Below are positions 5,358-8,260 of a DNA stretch of 8,260 nucleotides, one piece after another. A program made the position numbers and the translations under genes. The stretch comes from Candidatus Heimdallarchaeota archaeon (GTDB lineage: Archaea; Asgardarchaeota; Heimdallarchaeia; Heimdallarchaeales; Kariarchaeaceae). The stretch lies in the NCBI GenBank assembly GCA_027016475.1, contig JALUTL010000370.1, positions 1-8,260 on the forward strand, written 5' to 3'. Under the pieces are notes generated by a model, which was not told where the DNA came from, searched no databases, and saw only the letters and a list, made by a program, of their open reading frames with translations. Numbering within the stretch: the first letter of the stretch is position 1; the number at the start of each line of letters is the position of its first letter.

Positions 5358-6812
5358 ATGGAAGGCAATCATGAAGAAAACAACTTGGAATTGCTCAAAA
5401 GGCGTGCAAAAAATGCGTGGGATGTATCCCAGCGTGTTGAAGCAATTACTCAGATTAATGACGAGGATTTTCTCATGGAATTGGTTTTCCACGACTTGTC
5501 TTCAAAAGTACGGGAAGTTGCCTGCAAAAAAATTACCTCCCCTGAAAAACTGGCTATAATTGCCAAGAGATCAAAATATGAACCTCTTCGAAAATATGCT
5601 GTAGAAACTCTTGATGATGAAAGTTTATTGACTGAAGTGGTGATCGATGGTTCGTATGATTCCAGCAAATTGCTTGCTTTCAAAAAAATATACAATCCGG
5701 AGTTACTTGCCAAAATTGCGGTAGCAGAAGGGAGTGTCTATGCTGAAACTGTTTTGAAAATCCTGTCTACCAATTTGGAAGCAAACTATGGATGCATACG
5801 AAAAATTGCTATGGAATCCAATGAACCGCCTGTTGTTTGGAAGGCAATTGAGCTTCTTTCACAGGCAACAGGTGACCTTTCAGAGATTTTCTTTGCAATT
5901 GCCACTTACCGAAGGTTTCCTTGGGATGATCGAATAAGGGCACTTGCTTTGATTGAAAAGGAGAGTGACGTGATCGAGGTATTGGTTCGATCTTTGAATG
6001 AATTTGAAACGGATGAGCTTTCGGATGTGGAACTCCATGATTTGCTGCACAAGGATTCAATTAGAAAGTTTGTGCAGACTGGATTGTCTAAAATCTCAAA
6101 TCCATTGCAATTGCTCACTTATTCACTCCCTCCCGATTTTGTCCTTCCATGGCTGGTTGAATCTCTTTCAACTGCTGACCAGCTTAAAGGGGCATTAAGC
6201 AATTCCATGTTTGCACATATGCAGGAAACAATAATTTCTCGCTTGATTAAAGAGTTTGGTGACACTTCAGATGTATTGATGGGCTATCCGACATTTCCAG
6301 CACATGTACGGAAAGCGATCATTGACCTTGTTGGAGATAATGCAATTCTAAAATCCCTTTATTCCATGGAAACATCTGACGGCCTGAAATTGTCCATCCT
6401 GAAAAAAATACCTGATGGGTCAACCTTTGTGTCTTTGGTACAGAATGAACCTCGCGAGTTTATGGCAACCTTATTGCAAGAAATGCCAGAACGATACGAT
6501 TCTCTCCCTTCAAACTTAAAAGATGGCACATTGCCTCCATCCTTGGAATTGGAGAAGATCGCCTCAAATCAGGAGGCATATGAGTTTATCATCCGACATG
6601 CAGGCACTGGATATGAAACAGAGGCCCTTTCAAAAATTTCAGACAACGAAATACTGGTAAAGTTGATTCTTTCAGATAAGGTTCGCTATTCAACAAAACT
6701 GGCTGCCATCGAGAAAATATCGAATGCAGTAGAACTCCAGACAATGTTGTTCCTTGTCACTGATGAGGCATTGGCCGATGCGATTCGAAAACGGATAGAG
6801 GTATTGGAATGA
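5358..6812 (+). CDS. Degenerate HEAT-like repeat protein
   Basis: Soluble, all-helical solenoid of 484 aa without catalytic motifs, signal peptide or membrane segments; probably a binding scaffold. The repeat is a two-helix unit of about 24-27 residues built on V-R-x-x-A-x-x-K-I-x-x-x-x-x-L-x-x-I-A. Clear copies are at the N-terminus (KVREVACKKITSPEKLAIIA at 50-69; LRKYAVETLDDESLLTEVV at 77-95; KLLAFKKIYNPELLAKIAV at 104-122). Similar ones recur in the last 60 residues (TEALSKISDNEILVKLI, then KLAAIEKISNAVELQTM). The middle is more diverged. Units of this kind are HEAT-like. The ATG at 5358 begins a short acidic leader (MEGNHEENN) and follows a TATA-like box at leaderless distance. The gene lies between the longin-like gene and tyrosyl-tRNA synthetase. 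Fold call is fairly sure; ligand and role are unknown. Confidence 0.85.
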   Translation: MEGNHEENNLELLKRRAKNAWDVSQRVEAITQINDEDFLMELVFHDLSSKVREVACKKITSPEKLAIIAKRSKYEPLRKYAVETLDDESLLTEVVIDGSYDSSKLLAFKKIYNPELLAKIAVAEGSVYAETVLKILSTNLEANYGCIRKIAMESNEPPVVWKAIELLSQATGDLSEIFFAIATYRRFPWDDRIRALALIEKESDVIEVLVRSLNEFETDELSDVELHDLLHKDSIRKFVQTGLSKISNPLQLLTYSLPPDFVLPWLVESLSTADQLKGALSNSMFAHMQETIISRLIKEFGDTSDVLMGYPTFPAHVRKAIIDLVGDNAILKSLYSMETSDGLKLSILKKIPDGSTFVSLVQNEPREFMATLLQEMPERYDSLPSNLKDGTLPPSLELEKIASNQEAYEFIIRHAGTGYETEALSKISDNEILVKLILSDKVRYSTKLAAIEKISNAVELQTMLFLVTDEALADAIRKRIEVLE

Positions 6813-6828
6813 AGTGTCCTTCCGCAAC

Positions 6829-6843
6829 AAAGATAAATAAAAT
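6829..6843 (+). promoter_or_regulatory. TATA box for the tyrosyl-tRNA synthetase gene
   Basis: The A/T-rich run AAGATAAATAAAAT is centred about 22-23 nt before the GTG at 6859 and starts 17 bp after the stop of the HEAT-like gene. The spacing supports a leaderless mRNA beginning at or next to the GTG. A short inverted repeat (AATCG 6841-6845, CGATT 6854-6858) lies between box and start. Confidence 0.65.
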
Positions 6844-6858
6844 CGAGATGGTACGATT

Positions 6859-7896
6859 GTGGCAGTGGATATCGAACAGGCCCTAGGCCTGATCAAGAGA
6901 AATACAGAGGAAATCGTCGAGGAAACTGAATTAAGAGCCGTAGTGGAACAGGGGGATGCTCGTGGATATTGGGGAACTGCCCCAACTGGAAGAATACACA
7001 TCGGCTATTTGATTCCCATGAGCAAAATTGCTGACTTCATTACCGCAGGTGTCCATTTCAAAATATTGCTGGCCAACCTCCATGCCCATCTTGATGACAT
7101 GAAGAGCCCTTTTGAACTGCTTGAGTTCCGAACCGAATATTATCGGCAAGTCATTCTCGGAATGCTTGAAGGATTGGGTGTTGATCCTTCAAATGTCGAA
7201 TTTGTTGTGGGCACTGATTTTGAACTGTCCGAAAACTATGCACTTGACCTACTCAAGCTTTCGGCAATTGTAACCCTAAACAGATCCAAACGGGCCGGTG
7301 CAGAGGTCGTGAGGGTTTCGAACGACCCTAAGCTGGGCTCGTTCATCTATCCCCTCATGCAATGCCTTGACGTCCCGTACCTGAATTGTAACATCGCATT
7401 TGGTGGAATTGACCAAAGGGGAATCTATATGCTAGGGCGTGAAATTCTGCCTCGCATAGGATATGAAAAGCCTATATGCGTGTTCAATCCATTGTTGCCA
7501 AGCTTGACCGGCTCAAAAATGAGTGCATCAGAGAAAAACACCAAAATTGATGCACTTGACAATGAAAAACAGATTGTCAAAAAATTTGGCAAGTTTTATT
7601 GTCCTGAAAGAGAAATCCAGGACAATCCTGTACTGCTATTTACTCGAGCAGTCATATTTCCTTATCTGGAAAGGATCGGAAGTGCATTCCAAGTTAAACG
7701 ACCTGAAAAATATGGCGGGGATGTTTCCTTTTCCGATTACTCCGAACTTAAAACTGCTTTTGGGGCTGGTAAGCTTCATCCTGCCGATCTGAAAAAAACT
7801 GTTGGGGGTTATCTGGTCGATATTCTTGCCCCTATACGAAAACGCTTCGACCAAGCAGGCGACCTTTTGGCCAATGCCTATCCCGATGGCTCCTAA
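6859..7896 (+). CDS. tyrS: Tyrosyl-tRNA synthetase, eukaryote-like class I enzyme
   Basis: Class Ic aminoacyl-tRNA synthetase of 345 aa that charges tRNA-Tyr with tyrosine using ATP in the cytosol. The HIGH-type motif is H47-I-G-Y50 and the KMSKS motif is K220-MSAS. Residues that hold the tyrosine substrate in archaeal enzymes have clear counterparts: Tyr37, Tyr164, Gln168, Asp171 and Gln186 (in FGGIDQR). The segment YWGTAPTGRIHIGY, then PMSKIADF, LTGSKMSAS and the C-terminal HPADLKKTV are much closer to cytosolic eukaryotic TyrRS than to the Y-I-G-x-x-P-S-G-x-I-H-L-G-H form of many euryarchaea (from memory). The protein ends after the anticodon-binding domain (ANAYPDGS), without the EMAPII-like extension of animal enzymes. 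Translation starts at GTG 6859, supported by the TATA box; the ATG at 6848 is out of frame. Overlaps the convergent membrane-protein gene by 4 bp. Confidence 0.95.
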   Translation: MAVDIEQALGLIKRNTEEIVEETELRAVVEQGDARGYWGTAPTGRIHIGYLIPMSKIADFITAGVHFKILLANLHAHLDDMKSPFELLEFRTEYYRQVILGMLEGLGVDPSNVEFVVGTDFELSENYALDLLKLSAIVTLNRSKRAGAEVVRVSNDPKLGSFIYPLMQCLDVPYLNCNIAFGGIDQRGIYMLGREILPRIGYEKPICVFNPLLPSLTGSKMSASEKNTKIDALDNEKQIVKKFGKFYCPEREIQDNPVLLFTRAVIFPYLERIGSAFQVKRPEKYGGDVSFSDYSELKTAFGAGKLHPADLKKTVGGYLVDILAPIRKRFDQAGDLLANAYPDGS

Positions 7897-8260
7897 AGTG
7901 TCGCCATTCCTTCATATAAAAACCAGAATGCAACCATAGAAATGACATGGAACAGGTCATTGTGGTTGAAATGCTTGTGAAATGCAACTTTTTTGACTTG
8001 AACGGCTGTCGCAACCCCCAGAATGACCAATGAAGTTATTATGTATCCCTTTCCAGAAGACGGATCACCAATATAGGAAAATAATGTAAGCCCAAAAATG
8101 TAAACCATTGAAACTCCATAATAAAGAATTGCATCCAAAAAAATCCCTCTGTTTTTAACTCTGATGAAATACCAGACGAGACCTAACAAAAATACGCTTG
8201 AAACCGAGAATAGCCCTGAATTGAACAATTTTTGCGTGATCGCAATGACCAGTGCGTAGC
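7893..8260 (-). CDS. C-terminal part of a polytopic membrane protein, partial
   Basis: The frame is open to the right edge, giving 121 complete codons up to the stop at 7893-7895, so the start lies beyond the window; the TTG at 8228 is not needed as a start because YALVIAITQK is encoded before it. About four or five hydrophobic helices are visible: SVFLLGLVWYFI, AILYYGVSMVYIFGLTLF, YIITSLVILGVATAV and VISMVAFWFLYEGM. Before the last helix is a histidine-rich stretch, HKHFNHNDLFHVI, which could bind a metal or sit at a membrane-interface active site. The H-N-D-x-x-H then helix pattern recalls uncharacterised membrane proteins and, loosely, CREST-type hydrolases; I do not assign a function. Coding status is well supported by hydrophobic patterning; it converges with tyrosyl-tRNA synthetase, overlapping by 4 bp. 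Confidence 0.75.
   Translation of the reverse strand, partial: YALVIAITQKLFNSGLFSVSSVFLLGLVWYFIRVKNRGIFLDAILYYGVSMVYIFGLTLFSYIGDPSSGKGYIITSLVILGVATAVQVKKVAFHKHFNHNDLFHVISMVAFWFLYEGMATL

Overview
The window looks like chromosomal DNA from an archaeon, most likely an Asgard-type archaeon (Promethearchaeota). Four observations point that way. One gene resembles the archaeal ether-lipid UbiA prenyltransferases. Another is a Ras/Rab-like small GTPase. The tyrosyl-tRNA synthetase is strikingly eukaryote-like. Finally, most genes have an A/T-rich TATA-like box centred about 22-27 nt before the start codon, with no Shine-Dalgarno sequence, which is the arrangement of archaeal leaderless transcripts. 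The phylum is an inference and no rRNA is present to confirm it. DNA is moderately AT-rich and evenly so; I see no insertion sequence, CRISPR, tRNA, rRNA or other sign of a mobile island.

Layout. Positions 1-918 (+) hold the catalytic domain of a subtilisin-like protease whose N-terminus lies outside the window. 963-1991 (+) is a protein of ten 32-residue Sel1/TPR-like repeats. 2109-3017 (+) is a UbiA prenyltransferase, probably digeranylgeranylglyceryl phosphate synthase. 3067-3606 (+) is a small GTPase with an altered G4 motif. 3595-4005 (-) is a DUF302 protein that overlaps the GTPase gene tail to tail by 12 bp. 4124-5308 (+) is a two-part protein: an alpha-helical N-terminal region and a C-terminal region that resembles longin/roadblock-type domains. 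5358-6812 (+) is a degenerate HEAT-like repeat protein. 6859-7896 (+) is tyrosyl-tRNA synthetase. 7893-8260 (-) is the C-terminal part of a polytopic membrane protein that runs off the right edge.

How the genes relate. Intergenic gaps are short (about 44-120 bp) and nearly every gene seems to have its own promoter, so this is not one classical operon. The lipid and translation genes are housekeeping. The part worth attention is 3000-6800: a small GTPase, a possible longin/roadblock-like protein and a helical-repeat scaffold sit together, the kind of parts list from which eukaryote-like GTPase modules are built. Within it, the DUF302 gene and the longin-like gene diverge from a compact intergenic region with back-to-back TATA boxes and a perfect 18-bp inverted repeat touching the DUF302 TATA box, a good candidate operator. 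Whether these proteins interact cannot be read from the sequence.
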